From the NCBI GenBank assembly GCA_011523485.1, contig WTGR01000126.1, positions 1-9,558 of the forward strand: 9,558 bases of DNA. The letters run 5' to 3'. The stretch is from Acidobacteriota bacterium. Lineage in GTDB: Bacteria; Acidobacteriota; Vicinamibacteria; Vicinamibacterales; UBA8438. Below, piece after piece: positions 1 to 6,520 of the stretch. Below the pieces are notes generated by a model that was not told the DNA's origin, made no database searches, and saw nothing but the letters and a program-made list of their open reading frames with translations. The stretch's first letter is position 1. Every line of letters starts with the position of its first letter. Both the position numbers and the translations under genes were made by a program.

Positions 1-1208
1 TCCGCGTCGCGCTCAAGGCGCTCGGCCGCAACAAGATGCGCACCAGCCTGACCATGCTGGGCATGATCATCGGGGTTGCCGCCGTCATCACGATGGTCGC
101 CCTCGGCAGGGGCGCGCAGCAGGAGATCGAGACCCAGATCCGGTCCGCCGGCACGAACATGATCATGGTCCGCGCCGGGAACTACCGCCGCGGGGGGATC
201 AGCATGGGCATGGGCCAGTCGCCGCGGTTGAAGGCGGACGACGTCGACGCGATCCGCGAGCGGGTGCCGGAGGCGCAGTATCTGGCCGCGGGCGTCCGGA
301 CGCGGGACCAGGTCGTCGCGGCCGGCCAGAACTGGAACACGACCATCCAGGGCACGGACATCGAGTTCCCGCAGATCCGTTTCTGGGACATCCAGCTCGG
401 CACCTTCTTCACGACGACCCACGTCCAGAGCGCGGCGAAGGTCGCGGTGCTGGGATCCGTCGTCCGCGACAACCTGTTCGGCGAGGGCGTGGACCCGGTC
501 GGCGCCCGCATGCGCATCCGCAACCAGTCGTTCCAGGTGCTCGGGGTCATGGCCTCCAAGGGCTCGGGACAGTTCGGCGAGGACCAGGACGACGCCATCT
601 TCGTGCCCTACACCACCGTCAACAAGAAGCTGCGCGGACGCGACGGGACCAACATCTCCGAGATCACCATCTCGGCCGCCTCGGCCGACCGCATCAACGC
701 CGTGGCCGACGAGATCACCGCGGTGCTGCGCGAGGAGCACGGCCTCGGGCCGGGCGAGGACAACGACTTCATGGTCCGCACGCAGGAGGACATGACGAGC
801 ATGCGGACGCAGACGACCCAGACGATGACCGGCCTGCTGGCCAGCATCGCCGGCGTCTCGCTGATCGTCGGCGGCATCGGCATCATGAACATCATGCTGG
901 TGTCGGTGACCGAGCGGACCCGGGAGATCGGCCTGCGCATGGCGGTCGGCGCCAAGGGACGCGACGTCCTGCTGCAGTTCCTGGTCGAGGCGATCGTCCT
1001 GAGCCTGGCCGGCGGGCTGGTCGGGGTCGGGCTCGGGTTCAGCCTGTCGGAGGGCCTGACCCAGTTCCTCGCCTGGCCGACCTCGGTCCCGGCGGACGCG
1101 GTGGTCGTAGCCGTCGGCTTCGCCGCCGCGACCGGCATCTTCTTCGGCTTCTACCCCGCCCGCAAGGCGGCGCAGCTCGACCCCATCGAATCGCTCCGCT
1201 TCGAATAG
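1..1208 (+). CDS. MacB-type ABC transporter permease (5' end cut by window edge)
   Basis: Inner-membrane permease subunit of a MacB/LolC-like ABC system. Such proteins couple cytoplasmic ATP hydrolysis to work on a periplasmic substrate or partner. The reading frame is open from the first bases and encodes RVALKALGRNK before the first ATG (position 36), which matches the usual start of this family. The gene therefore begins just upstream and only about ten residues are probably missing. Numbering from the ATG at 36: TM1 is about residues 5-27, a periplasmic MacB_PCD-like domain about 28-260, and the FtsX domain with three TM segments about 262-290, 308-335 and 350-375. Typical family signatures are the TERTREIGLRMAVGA loop after TM2 and the YPARKAAQLDPIESLRFE C-terminus. 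No ATPase or membrane-fusion partner is visible; they would be expected upstream, outside the window. The substrate cannot be told. The family call is firm. Confidence 0.93.
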   Translation, partial: RVALKALGRNKMRTSLTMLGMIIGVAAVITMVALGRGAQQEIETQIRSAGTNMIMVRAGNYRRGGISMGMGQSPRLKADDVDAIRERVPEAQYLAAGVRTRDQVVAAGQNWNTTIQGTDIEFPQIRFWDIQLGTFFTTTHVQSAAKVAVLGSVVRDNLFGEGVDPVGARMRIRNQSFQVLGVMASKGSGQFGEDQDDAIFVPYTTVNKKLRGRDGTNISEITISAASADRINAVADEITAVLREEHGLGPGEDNDFMVRTQEDMTSMRTQTTQTMTGLLASIAGVSLIVGGIGIMNIMLVSVTERTREIGLRMAVGAKGRDVLLQFLVEAIVLSLAGGLVGVGLGFSLSEGLTQFLAWPTSVPADAVVVAVGFAAATGIFFGFYPARKAAQLDPIESLRFE

Positions 1209-1232
1209 CGGAGGCCAATCACGAACGCCGTC

Positions 1233-1237
1233 AGGAG
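1233..1237 (+). promoter_or_regulatory. ribosome binding site for the Gly/Arg-rich secreted protein
   Basis: AGGAG lies 7 nt before the ATG at 1245 and fixes that start. The gap to the upstream permease stop is only 36 nt and shows no terminator, so co-transcription is likely. Confidence 0.7.
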
Positions 1238-1244
1238 ACGCACC

Positions 1245-1799
1245 ATGAAGGCCACGCATGTCGTTCTCGCCGGCGCGCTCGCCGCGCTCGTCGCGACGCC
1301 CGCACCGGCGCAGCAACCCGATTTCTCCGGCACCTGGCTGCTCGATCGTGACGCCAGCGAGATCCCCGAGTTCGGCGGAGGGCGCGGAGGCGGCAGGCGC
1401 GGCGGTCCGGGACGCGGCGGCGCCGGGCGCCGGGGAGGCCCCGGCGGGTTCGGCGGCGCGGCCGCCACGCTGGTCATCACGCAGTCGTCCGACGTGCTCA
1501 CCATCGAGCAGCAGACGCCGCGCGGAAGCCGCGCGGTCGGCTACCGCCTCGACGGCAGCGAGAGCACCAGCTCCGGCCCGGGGGGCGACCTGGTGACCAC
1601 CTCGAGCTGGGACGGCGCCATGCTTCTCACCGTGGGCACGATGGAGAGGTCGACGCCGCGGGGCGACTTCTCGATGGACATCATCGAGCAGCGGTCGCTG
1701 AGCGCCGACGGCCTCACCCTCACGGTACAATCGGTACGCATGCTCCCGTTCGGCGAAATGGCGTCGACGCTCGTCTATCGAAAGGAAGTGCCTCGATGA
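1245..1799 (+). CDS. secreted hypothetical protein with Gly/Arg-rich tract
   Basis: A 184-residue protein of unknown function. Residues 1-22 form a clear Sec signal peptide: a Lys near the start, a hydrophobic Val/Leu/Ala core, and an APA cleavage site before QQPDFSGTW. The mature start 'DFSGTWLLDRDASE' resembles a short motif I associate with many small secreted proteins of Acidobacteriota-like genomes. Residues about 44-75 are almost only Gly and Arg with a few Pro and Ala, a low-complexity cationic tract. The rest (about 76-184) alternates short beta-like stretches (TLVITQSSDVLTIEQQ, LTLTVQSV, STLVYRKE), suggesting a small beta-barrel or sandwich. It ends with an ATGA overlap into the DoxX-like gene, so the two are probably translated together. 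It could be an envelope protein that binds polyanions through the RG tract, but this is inference. The gene call is firm; the function is unknown. Confidence 0.85.
   Translation: MKATHVVLAGALAALVATPAPAQQPDFSGTWLLDRDASEIPEFGGGRGGGRRGGPGRGGAGRRGGPGGFGGAAATLVITQSSDVLTIEQQTPRGSRAVGYRLDGSESTSSGPGGDLVTTSSWDGAMLLTVGTMERSTPRGDFSMDIIEQRSLSADGLTLTVQSVRMLPFGEMASTLVYRKEVPR
1421..1473 (+). other. low-complexity Gly/Arg-rich coding tract (core)
   Basis: Within the secreted protein, the codons here are nearly all GGN and CGN, giving runs such as GGRRGGPGRGGAGRRGG. The whole tract extends from about 1374 to 1470. Its repetitive GGC/CGC content also opens spurious reading frames on both strands. Confidence 0.6.
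1781..1788 (+). promoter_or_regulatory. ribosome binding site for the DoxX-like gene, inside the upstream gene
   Basis: AAAGGAAG lies 7 nt before the ATG at 1796, within the last codons of the secreted-protein gene. With the ATGA overlap (1796-1799) it supports translational coupling. A second ATG follows directly at 1799, in frame, so the protein may start at either Met. Confidence 0.6.
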
Positions 1800-2191
1800 T
1801 GCGTTTCCTCGATCCCTACGCGGAGTGCATCCACGATACGCTCCGCATCGTCGCCGGCTACCTCTTCATGCTGCACGGCCTGCAGAAGCTGTTCGGCGTG
1901 CTCGGGGGCCAGCAGATGGAGCTGGTCTCGCTGCTCGGCCTTGCGGCGCTGATCGAGACCGTCGGCGGCGCGCTCATCGCCTTGGGCCTGTTCACCCGGC
2001 CGGCGGCGTTCATCGCCAGCGGCGAGATGGCCGCGGCCTACTTCATGGGCCACGTGGCGCGCCAGGGACAGTTCCTCTTTCCCGTCGCCAACCAGGGAGA
2101 GCCGGCGGTTCTCTATTGCTTCCTGTTCCTGTACCTCGCGTCGGCCGGACCCGGCGCCTGGAGCCTCGACGCGCGCTTCAGGAAGGCTTGA
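1796..2191 (+). CDS. DoxX family membrane protein
   Basis: A 131-residue integral membrane protein of the DoxX/DoxD-like family. Members have four TM helices. Some are linked to quinone or sulfur redox reactions, but most have no proven role. Visible family marks are an amphipathic start followed by TM1 with the characteristic HGLQKLFG (about residues 27-34), a second hydrophobic helix rich in Gly/Ala ending in LFTRPAAF (about 45-70), the AYFMGH segment (about 80-86), and a last helix (about 103-118) before a short basic tail. Length is normal for the family. It starts inside the stop codon of the secreted Gly/Arg-rich protein gene. Its stop (2189-2191) directly abuts the stop of the convergent folK, so no separate terminator fits between them. 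The family call is good; the role here is unknown. Confidence 0.87.
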   Translation: MMRFLDPYAECIHDTLRIVAGYLFMLHGLQKLFGVLGGQQMELVSLLGLAALIETVGGALIALGLFTRPAAFIASGEMAAAYFMGHVARQGQFLFPVANQGEPAVLYCFLFLYLASAGPGAWSLDARFRKA

Positions 2192-2716
2192 TCAGCCTGC
2201 GGCGCATGCTCCCGGCGTGCCGAGATCGTCCAGCAGCTCGCGAACGGTCCGGCGCGTAACCGGGTCCCTGAGGTCGGGCGCGATCGCGGCCAGCGGCTCC
2301 AGCACGAACCGCCGCTGCCGGAACCGCGGGTGCGGGACGTGCAAGTCGGACCGGCGGACGACGATCTCGCCCATCAGGATGATGTCGAGATCGAGAGTCC
2401 GCGGCGCCCCGGGGAAGGGTCTCTGCCGCCCGCGCGCGCTTTCGATACGCATGAGGCCGGCCAGCAGCGCCGGCGGCGCCAGGGCGCAGGCGCCGACCGC
2501 CGCGGCGTTGAGGAACCAGGCCTGGGGCGGCACGCCGACCGGCGCGGTCTCGACGAACGGCGACACGCGGATGTCCGCAAGCAGGTCCCCCAGCGCGGAA
2601 ACGGCGAATGCAAGGTGACCGGCCCGGTCGCCCTGGTTGCTGCCGAGGGCGACGGCGGTAATGCGATGAGCGCCCGGCGTGTGGCTCCCCGCCTCTACTG
2701 CTGCTTCGCCTTGCAA
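2192..2716 (-). CDS. folK: 2-amino-4-hydroxy-6-hydroxymethyldihydropteridine pyrophosphokinase (HPPK)
   Basis: A cytoplasmic enzyme that transfers pyrophosphate from ATP to 6-hydroxymethyl-7,8-dihydropterin, the step before dihydropteroate synthase in folate synthesis. Visible landmarks: LGSNQGDR near the N-terminus (from residue 24), ETAPVGVPPQAWFLNAA (pterin-site region), PRTLDLDIILMG at 105-116 with the two Mg-binding Asp of LDLD (109 and 111), and VPHPRFRQRRFVLEPLAAIAPDL. The length of 174 residues is slightly long. The start is uncertain. The only standard in-frame start upstream of the conserved core is TTG at 2716, which gives about 16 extra residues, overlaps the dksA-like gene by 22 nt and has no clear Shine-Dalgarno. 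A purine-rich GAGGCGGGGAG lies downstream of it, but no ATG, GTG or TTG follows at a useful distance. Translation is probably coupled to the upstream gene. The function is firm; the start is not. Confidence 0.93.
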   Translation of the reverse strand: MQGEAAVEAGSHTPGAHRITAVALGSNQGDRAGHLAFAVSALGDLLADIRVSPFVETAPVGVPPQAWFLNAAAVGACALAPPALLAGLMRIESARGRQRPFPGAPRTLDLDIILMGEIVVRRSDLHVPHPRFRQRRFVLEPLAAIAPDLRDPVTRRTVRELLDDLGTPGACAAG

Positions 2717-3027
2717 GTGATGCAGACCCGCGTCCAGGGAATCGCGTTGAGGCGGGCGGGCGCAATCGGCTCGCCGCAGTCGCGGCAGACGCCGTAGATT
2801 CCCTGATCGATGCGCAGCAACGCCTCTTCTATCGCCTTCAGGATCTTGGCGTCGGTCTGCTTCAGCTTGAGCTGGATGTGGACCTCGTTGTTGCCGCTGG
2901 CCTGATCGGCCATGTCGCCCTGGCGGGTGTTGTTGTCCATCGGCGTCGAGAACGACTTGGCGCCGCGCTCGGCGATGATCTCCGCACGCTTCCTTATCAA
3001 CGCGTCCTTGTAGACGGCTTCTTCCAT
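2695..3027 (-). CDS. DksA/TraR-type C4 zinc-finger protein
   Basis: A 110-residue member of the DksA/TraR family. These proteins enter the RNA polymerase secondary channel and modulate initiation, DksA together with ppGpp. It has a C4 zinc finger, Cys81-x2-Cys84 and Cys102-x2-Cys105 (CRDC and CITC), with a helix before it (about 48-74) and a helical N-terminus (1-24). The segment GDMADQAS carries Asp38 and Asp41, in the place of the DxxD of the coiled-coil tip that E. coli DksA uses on polymerase. It is clearly shorter than E. coli DksA (151 residues), mainly because the first coiled-coil arm is short, so it may be a TraR-like or otherwise reduced form. The start ATG has a strong ribosome site 7 nt upstream. 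folK follows with an overlap. The family is firm; whether it is a true DksA is open, so no symbol is given. Confidence 0.9.
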   Translation of the reverse strand: MEEAVYKDALIRKRAEIIAERGAKSFSTPMDNNTRQGDMADQASGNNEVHIQLKLKQTDAKILKAIEEALLRIDQGIYGVCRDCGEPIAPARLNAIPWTRVCITCKAKQQ

Positions 3028-3034
3028 GACCCGG

Positions 3035-3042
3035 CTCCTCCT
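3035..3042 (-). promoter_or_regulatory. strong ribosome binding site of the dksA-like gene
   Basis: On the minus strand AGGAGGAG lies 7 nt before the ATG at 3027. It is close to the ideal anti-16S match and settles the start of the zinc-finger protein. Confidence 0.75.
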
Positions 3043-3075
3043 CTATTCGGCGGCTCGCCGGCAGCGTAATCGGGA

Positions 3076-3104
3076 AGTCTAGGAGCTTGCGCCGCAGAAC
3101 GCAA
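3076..3104 (-). promoter_or_regulatory. possible sigma-70-like promoter for the dksA-like gene and folK
   Basis: On the minus strand TTGCGT (3104-3099) and TAGACT (3081-3076) are separated by exactly 17 nt, upstream of the dksA-like start. Matches to consensus are only 3/6 and 4/6. The -35 would lie in the loop of the long hairpin and the spacer in one arm. This is a guess from spacing; a longer operon transcript from ybbP remains possible. Confidence 0.25.
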
Positions 3105-3137
3105 GCGAAGCGAAGTGTTGCGGCGCAGGCTCCTGGA
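3078..3137. repeat. long inverted repeat / hairpin, 19-bp arms
   Basis: The left arm at 3078-3096 (TCTAGGAGCTTGCGCCGCA) and the right arm at 3119-3137 (TGCGGCGCAGGCTCCTGGA) are reverse complements except at two places. At both, T faces G, so the + strand as RNA forms a continuous 19-bp stem with two U-G wobbles, plus a possible third at the loop edge (3097/3118). The 22-nt loop holds a short tandem AAGCGAAGCGAAG. On the - strand the same sites would be C/A mismatches. No T-run follows the stem on either strand, so it is not a classic intrinsic terminator. It sits in the gap between the end of the ybbP-like gene and the dksA-like gene. It could be a REP/REPIN-type dispersed repeat, a structured RNA, or a Rho-linked or U-less terminator. 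Confidence 0.75.
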
Positions 3138-3167
3138 GCGGTGGGGATGGGCCGAAACGCCGAGCCA

Positions 3168-3218
3168 GCGAGGCGTCTCGGGGCGCTAGCAAGCTGGCAC
3201 GCTTCGTTCGCCGCTCGC
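3168..3218. repeat. weaker hairpin just after the ybbP stop
   Basis: GCGAGGCG (3168-3175) can pair with CGCCGCTCGC (3209-3218), leaving a two-base bulge. Inside it, GCTAGC and GCTGGC can pair with one wobble. It lies 10 nt past the stop of the minus-strand permease gene, where a terminator would be expected, but no T-run follows. In such GC-rich DNA a stem like this may arise by chance. Confidence 0.3.
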
Positions 3219-3227
3219 CGGGCCCGG

Positions 3228-5789
3228 CTACTCGGTCCGCAGGGTCAGCAGCGGCTTGCGGCGCAGCACGTCCACGCTGGATGCGACGCCGACCACCAGC
3301 ACGACGACGGCCGTCACCAGCATGCCGCCGATGTTGATCGCCGGGGCCGGCGTCCAGGGTACGTCGAGCACCTGTCGGGTGAGCGCCCAGGTCAGGGCGA
3401 GCGCGCCGATCGAGCCGACCAGGCCGGCCAGCGTCCCCAGCACGCCGTACTCGAACACGTACATCACGGCGATCAGGCGGGTGTTCGCGCCGAGCGTCTT
3501 GAACACCGCGGCGTCGAAGAGCCGCTGGAACTTCGTCATCGCCACCGAGCCGACCAGGATCAGGCCGCCGGCCAGCAAAGCGATGGCTCCGACCACGCTG
3601 ACGGCCAGCGTGACGTAGTCGAGCACCCGGCGGAACGTCCGGATGATCTCCAGCCCGTCGATGACCGAGACGTTCGGGTAGCTGTCCACGAGGTTCCGCT
3701 GCAGCGCACCGCGCGCATCGGGCTCCGCCGGCCCCCGCAGGAAGCTGATGTAGCTGTGAGGGGCGCCGTCGAACGTGCCGGGGCTGAACAGGAACATGAA
3801 GCCGCCGCTGCGGGAGTCGTCCCAGTCGACGGCGCGCACGCTCGTCACGCGCGCCTCGATCGGGCGGCCCAGCACGTCGAACCGGACCGTGTCGCCGAGC
3901 CGCATGCCCCGCTCCACCAGGCTGTCCTCGATGGAGACCTCCGGCGGACCCGCGGCCGCGGCATCCCAGAACGCACCGGCGACGATCCTCTCGTTCTCTT
4001 CCAGCCGCTCGCGGTAGGTCACGGTGTACTCGCGCCCGAATCCCGCGCGCCGTACCGCGCGGCGCCCCTCGATGGACGTTTCGGGGCCGGTCACCGCCGT
4101 CACCCGGGCGCGCAGCACCGGCAACAGGACCGGATCTCCGCCCTCCCCCTGGCCGCCGACGCCGGCGTCCCGGAGAATGCGCGCCACCCCGTCCGCCTGG
4201 TCCTGCTGCACGTCGATGAGAAACATGTCGGGCATGTCGTCCCGCAGCTCGAGCGAGAACGACGCCAACAGGTTCGCCTGCACCGCGTGCACGCCGATGA
4301 TGAAGAAGCTGCCCAGCCCCACCGCGAGAAGAACGACGCGTGTCTGGTTGCCCGGACGGCGCAGGTTCAGCGCGGCGTGCCGCAGCGGGAACCAGCGCGC
4401 CGCCTCGAGTGGCCGCGTCATGCGGACCAGGGCCCGGCCCAGCAGATGCAGCGCTCCGGCGACGCCGATGAACCCGCCGGCCACGTAGGCGCCGACCTCG
4501 AGGGAGGCGGCCTGCCAGGCCGCGACCCCGACCAGCCCCAGGCCCACGAACACCGTGGCGGCCAGGCGCAACGGGTCGCGGGGGGCCGCCGACGGCGCCT
4601 CCCCCTGCCGCAGCAGCAGCAGCGGCTTGGCGTGCCGGGTGTCGAGCAGCGGCACCAGGGCGAAGAGCAGCGAGACGAGCAGCCCCACCGCCAGCCCCTG
4701 CAGGATCGCCGAGAACGTCAGGTCGGTCGAGACGACCTCGAAGCCCGTGGTCGCCGCCGCCTGCGCCGCCAGGGAGTCGGGCACGGACGCCAGCACCCCC
4801 CAGGCGACGCCGATACCGAGCAGCGCTCCGCCGAGCCCCAGCAGGGCGACCTGCACCACGTAGACGGCCAGCACGCCGGCCGCCGTGGCGCCCAGGCACT
4901 TCAGGATGGCCGCGCTGCGGAGCCGTTGCTGCACGAAGACCCGCGTCACGCTCCAGACGCCGATCCCGCCCAGGATGACGATGACGAAGCCGATCAGGCT
5001 GAGGTAGTTCTCGGCGCGCGAGAAGTTCCGCTCGATGCGGTTCTCCGTCCGCCGGTACGAGCCGATGCGGACGAACGCTTCCTGCAGGTCCTCGCGCAGT
5101 CCATCCACCAGCGGCTCGATGGACTCTTCCTCCTGCACGCGCAGCAGCATCTGCCGTTCGACGCGGCTCCCGAACTCGATCAGGCCGGTCTCGGCCAGCG
5201 CATCGTGCGCCACCAGCACGCGCGGCCCGAGGCTGAAACCGCCGAGCTGACGGCCCGGCTCGGTCACGATGGCGTCCCGAATCGTGAACGTCTCGTCCCC
5301 GATCAGGATCTCGTCGCCGACCGCAACGCCGAGCTGCGGCAACAGCTCCCGTCCCACGAGCGCGCCGCGGCCCCGCAGCAGAGCCGGCGAGTACGCGGCG
5401 CCGCTCTGCAGCGTGAAGCGGCCGTAGAAGGGAAAAGCCGTTTCGACGCCGCGCACCTCCACGATCTTCGTCCGGGCGCCGGCTCCGGCCGGCAGGCGCG
5501 CCATCGTGACGGTGTCGACCGTTTCGGTGAGCTCGGTCCCCGCGACCTCCGCCGCGCGCGCCTCGATGCGGCCCAGCACCTCGTCGGACCAGGGCTGGTC
5601 GGTGCGGACATAGATGTCCCCGGCGGTCAGGCTGCGCGCCTCGGCGGCCAGCGCCGTGCGAACGTTCTGCACCAGCGACCGGAGGGCGACGATGCCGCCG
5701 ACCCCGATGGCGACGCAGCAGAAGAAGAAGATCAACCGGCGCCAGGACGCCCGCAGCTCCCTGTACGCCATGCGCAGGACAAAGGTCAT
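3228..5789 (-). CDS. ybbP: YbbP-type ABC transporter permease (duplicated FtsX domains)
   Basis: An inner-membrane permease of 853 residues, close to E. coli YbbP (about 800), in the LolC/MacB/FtsX superfamily. Order: TM1 about 19-40; first periplasmic domain about 41-260; FtsX block of three TM helices about 263-285, 305-333 and 362-392, including the RSAAILKCLGAT loop; an extra hydrophobic pair about 405-450; a second repeat starting RHAALNLRRPGNQTRVVLLAVGLG (about 470-505); second periplasmic domain about 510-735; and a final FtsX block about 745-845 with the matching DAAVFKTLGAN loop and the C-terminus DVLRRKPLLTLRTE. It follows the ATPase gene after 14 nt, so the two should form one transporter, with the SGNH esterase upstream as likely partner. 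The ribosome site before ATG 5789 is weak (CGGG); Met7 is an alternative start. The substrate is unknown; lipid or another hydrophobic compound is plausible by analogy. Confidence 0.92.
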   Translation of the reverse strand: MTFVLRMAYRELRASWRRLIFFFCCVAIGVGGIVALRSLVQNVRTALAAEARSLTAGDIYVRTDQPWSDEVLGRIEARAAEVAGTELTETVDTVTMARLPAGAGARTKIVEVRGVETAFPFYGRFTLQSGAAYSPALLRGRGALVGRELLPQLGVAVGDEILIGDETFTIRDAIVTEPGRQLGGFSLGPRVLVAHDALAETGLIEFGSRVERQMLLRVQEEESIEPLVDGLREDLQEAFVRIGSYRRTENRIERNFSRAENYLSLIGFVIVILGGIGVWSVTRVFVQQRLRSAAILKCLGATAAGVLAVYVVQVALLGLGGALLGIGVAWGVLASVPDSLAAQAAATTGFEVVSTDLTFSAILQGLAVGLLVSLLFALVPLLDTRHAKPLLLLRQGEAPSAAPRDPLRLAATVFVGLGLVGVAAWQAASLEVGAYVAGGFIGVAGALHLLGRALVRMTRPLEAARWFPLRHAALNLRRPGNQTRVVLLAVGLGSFFIIGVHAVQANLLASFSLELRDDMPDMFLIDVQQDQADGVARILRDAGVGGQGEGGDPVLLPVLRARVTAVTGPETSIEGRRAVRRAGFGREYTVTYRERLEENERIVAGAFWDAAAAGPPEVSIEDSLVERGMRLGDTVRFDVLGRPIEARVTSVRAVDWDDSRSGGFMFLFSPGTFDGAPHSYISFLRGPAEPDARGALQRNLVDSYPNVSVIDGLEIIRTFRRVLDYVTLAVSVVGAIALLAGGLILVGSVAMTKFQRLFDAAVFKTLGANTRLIAVMYVFEYGVLGTLAGLVGSIGALALTWALTRQVLDVPWTPAPAINIGGMLVTAVVVLVVGVASSVDVLRRKPLLTLRTE

Positions 5790-5803
5790 GGTCGGTAACC
5801 CGA

Positions 5804-6520
5804 TCAGCCGGCGACCGCGCCGGCCGGCTCCAGTACGGCTTCCGGGGAGGCGACGCGCTCCGTCCGGCCATCGCGCATCGCCAGCGTGACGTCCGTGCAG
5901 CCGGCCAGCTCCTGGTCGTGGGTCACGAGCATGAGCGTCGTGCCGCGGGTCCGATTGATGTCGACCAGCAGGTCGATGACGTGGCGCCCGTTCGTGCTGT
6001 CGAGATTGCCGGTCGGCTCGTCGGCCAGCAGCAGCGGCGGGTCGTTGGCCAGCGCCCGCGCGATGGCGACCCGCTGCTGCTCGCCCCCGGACAGTTGCGA
6101 CGGGTAGTGATGCCCGCGCTCGGTGAGGCCGACGTCGGCCAGCAGCCGGCGCCCCTTCCCGGACGGATTCGCGACGCCGGCGATCTCCAGCGGCACCATC
6201 ACGTTCTCGAGCGCGGTGAGCGAGGGGATCAGGTGGAAGAACTGGAACACGAAGCCGATTCGCGCCCCGCGGAGCCGCGCGAGCTGATCCTCGTCGAGGG
6301 CCGTAATCTCGGTGCCGCCGATCAGGACCTTGCCGGTCGACGGGGTGTCGAGCCCCGCGATCAGACCGAGCAGCGTCGACTTGCCGCTGCCCGAGGGACC
6401 GACGATGGACAGCGACTGCCCCGCCGGCACGGACAGGTCCAGCGGATGGAGGATGGTCAGCGCGCGGTCGCCGCTCTGCACCGTCTTCGAGACGCCGCGC
6501 AGCTCGATCATCGGACTCAA
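5804..6520 (-). CDS. ybbA: YbbA/LolD-type ABC transporter ATP-binding protein
   Basis: A cytoplasmic ATPase subunit (238 residues) that powers the YbbP-type permease encoded next. All ABC motifs are intact: Walker A GPSGSGKST (41-49), Q-loop Gln93 in GFVFQFFHLIP, signature LSGGEQQR (143-150), Walker B LLLADE (163-168) followed by PTGNLD, and switch His201 in VTHD. The FVFQxFxLIPxLxALENV stretch and the overall length match YbbA/LolD-like ATPases. The start is taken as TTG at 6520. It overlaps the tesA stop as TTGA (6517-6520), and an AGGAGG lies 7 nt before it, whereas the in-frame ATG at 6511 would be 16 nt from that site. Coupled translation with tesA is therefore likely. LolD is the main alternative name, but the TesA and YbbP neighbours argue for YbbA. 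Confidence 0.95.
   Translation of the reverse strand: MSPMIELRGVSKTVQSGDRALTILHPLDLSVPAGQSLSIVGPSGSGKSTLLGLIAGLDTPSTGKVLIGGTEITALDEDQLARLRGARIGFVFQFFHLIPSLTALENVMVPLEIAGVANPSGKGRRLLADVGLTERGHHYPSQLSGGEQQRVAIARALANDPPLLLADEPTGNLDSTNGRHVIDLLVDINRTRGTTLMLVTHDQELAGCTDVTLAMRDGRTERVASPEAVLEPAGAVAG

Noticed and set aside
182..1138. Two - strand open frames (138 and 176 codons) opposite the MacB-type permease
   Set aside because: Ser/Thr/Arg-rich shadow frames with no ribosome site or family pattern.
2178..2765. 195-codon - strand frame and + strand frames at 2217-2618 and 2330-2797 overlapping folK
   Set aside because: Arg/Pro/Gly-rich with no motif, while the folK frame carries the HPPK signatures.
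3078..3137. Hairpin read as a classic Rho-independent terminator of the ybbP operon
   Set aside because: No T-run after the stem on either strand, and a 22-nt loop is longer than usual. Kept only as an unexplained inverted repeat.
3117..3220. Integron attC-like site in the gap
   Set aside because: No proper GTTRRRY/RYYYAAC core pair and no integrase or cassette genes nearby.
3087..5798. A 903-codon open frame on the + strand opposite the ybbP-like gene, and a 930-codon frame at 3079-5871 on the - strand
   Set aside because: Both are Arg/Ala/Gln/His or Arg/Gly-rich with no domain pattern and are shadows of a long, strongly GC3-biased gene. The 853-residue frame has clear TM and FtsX structure.
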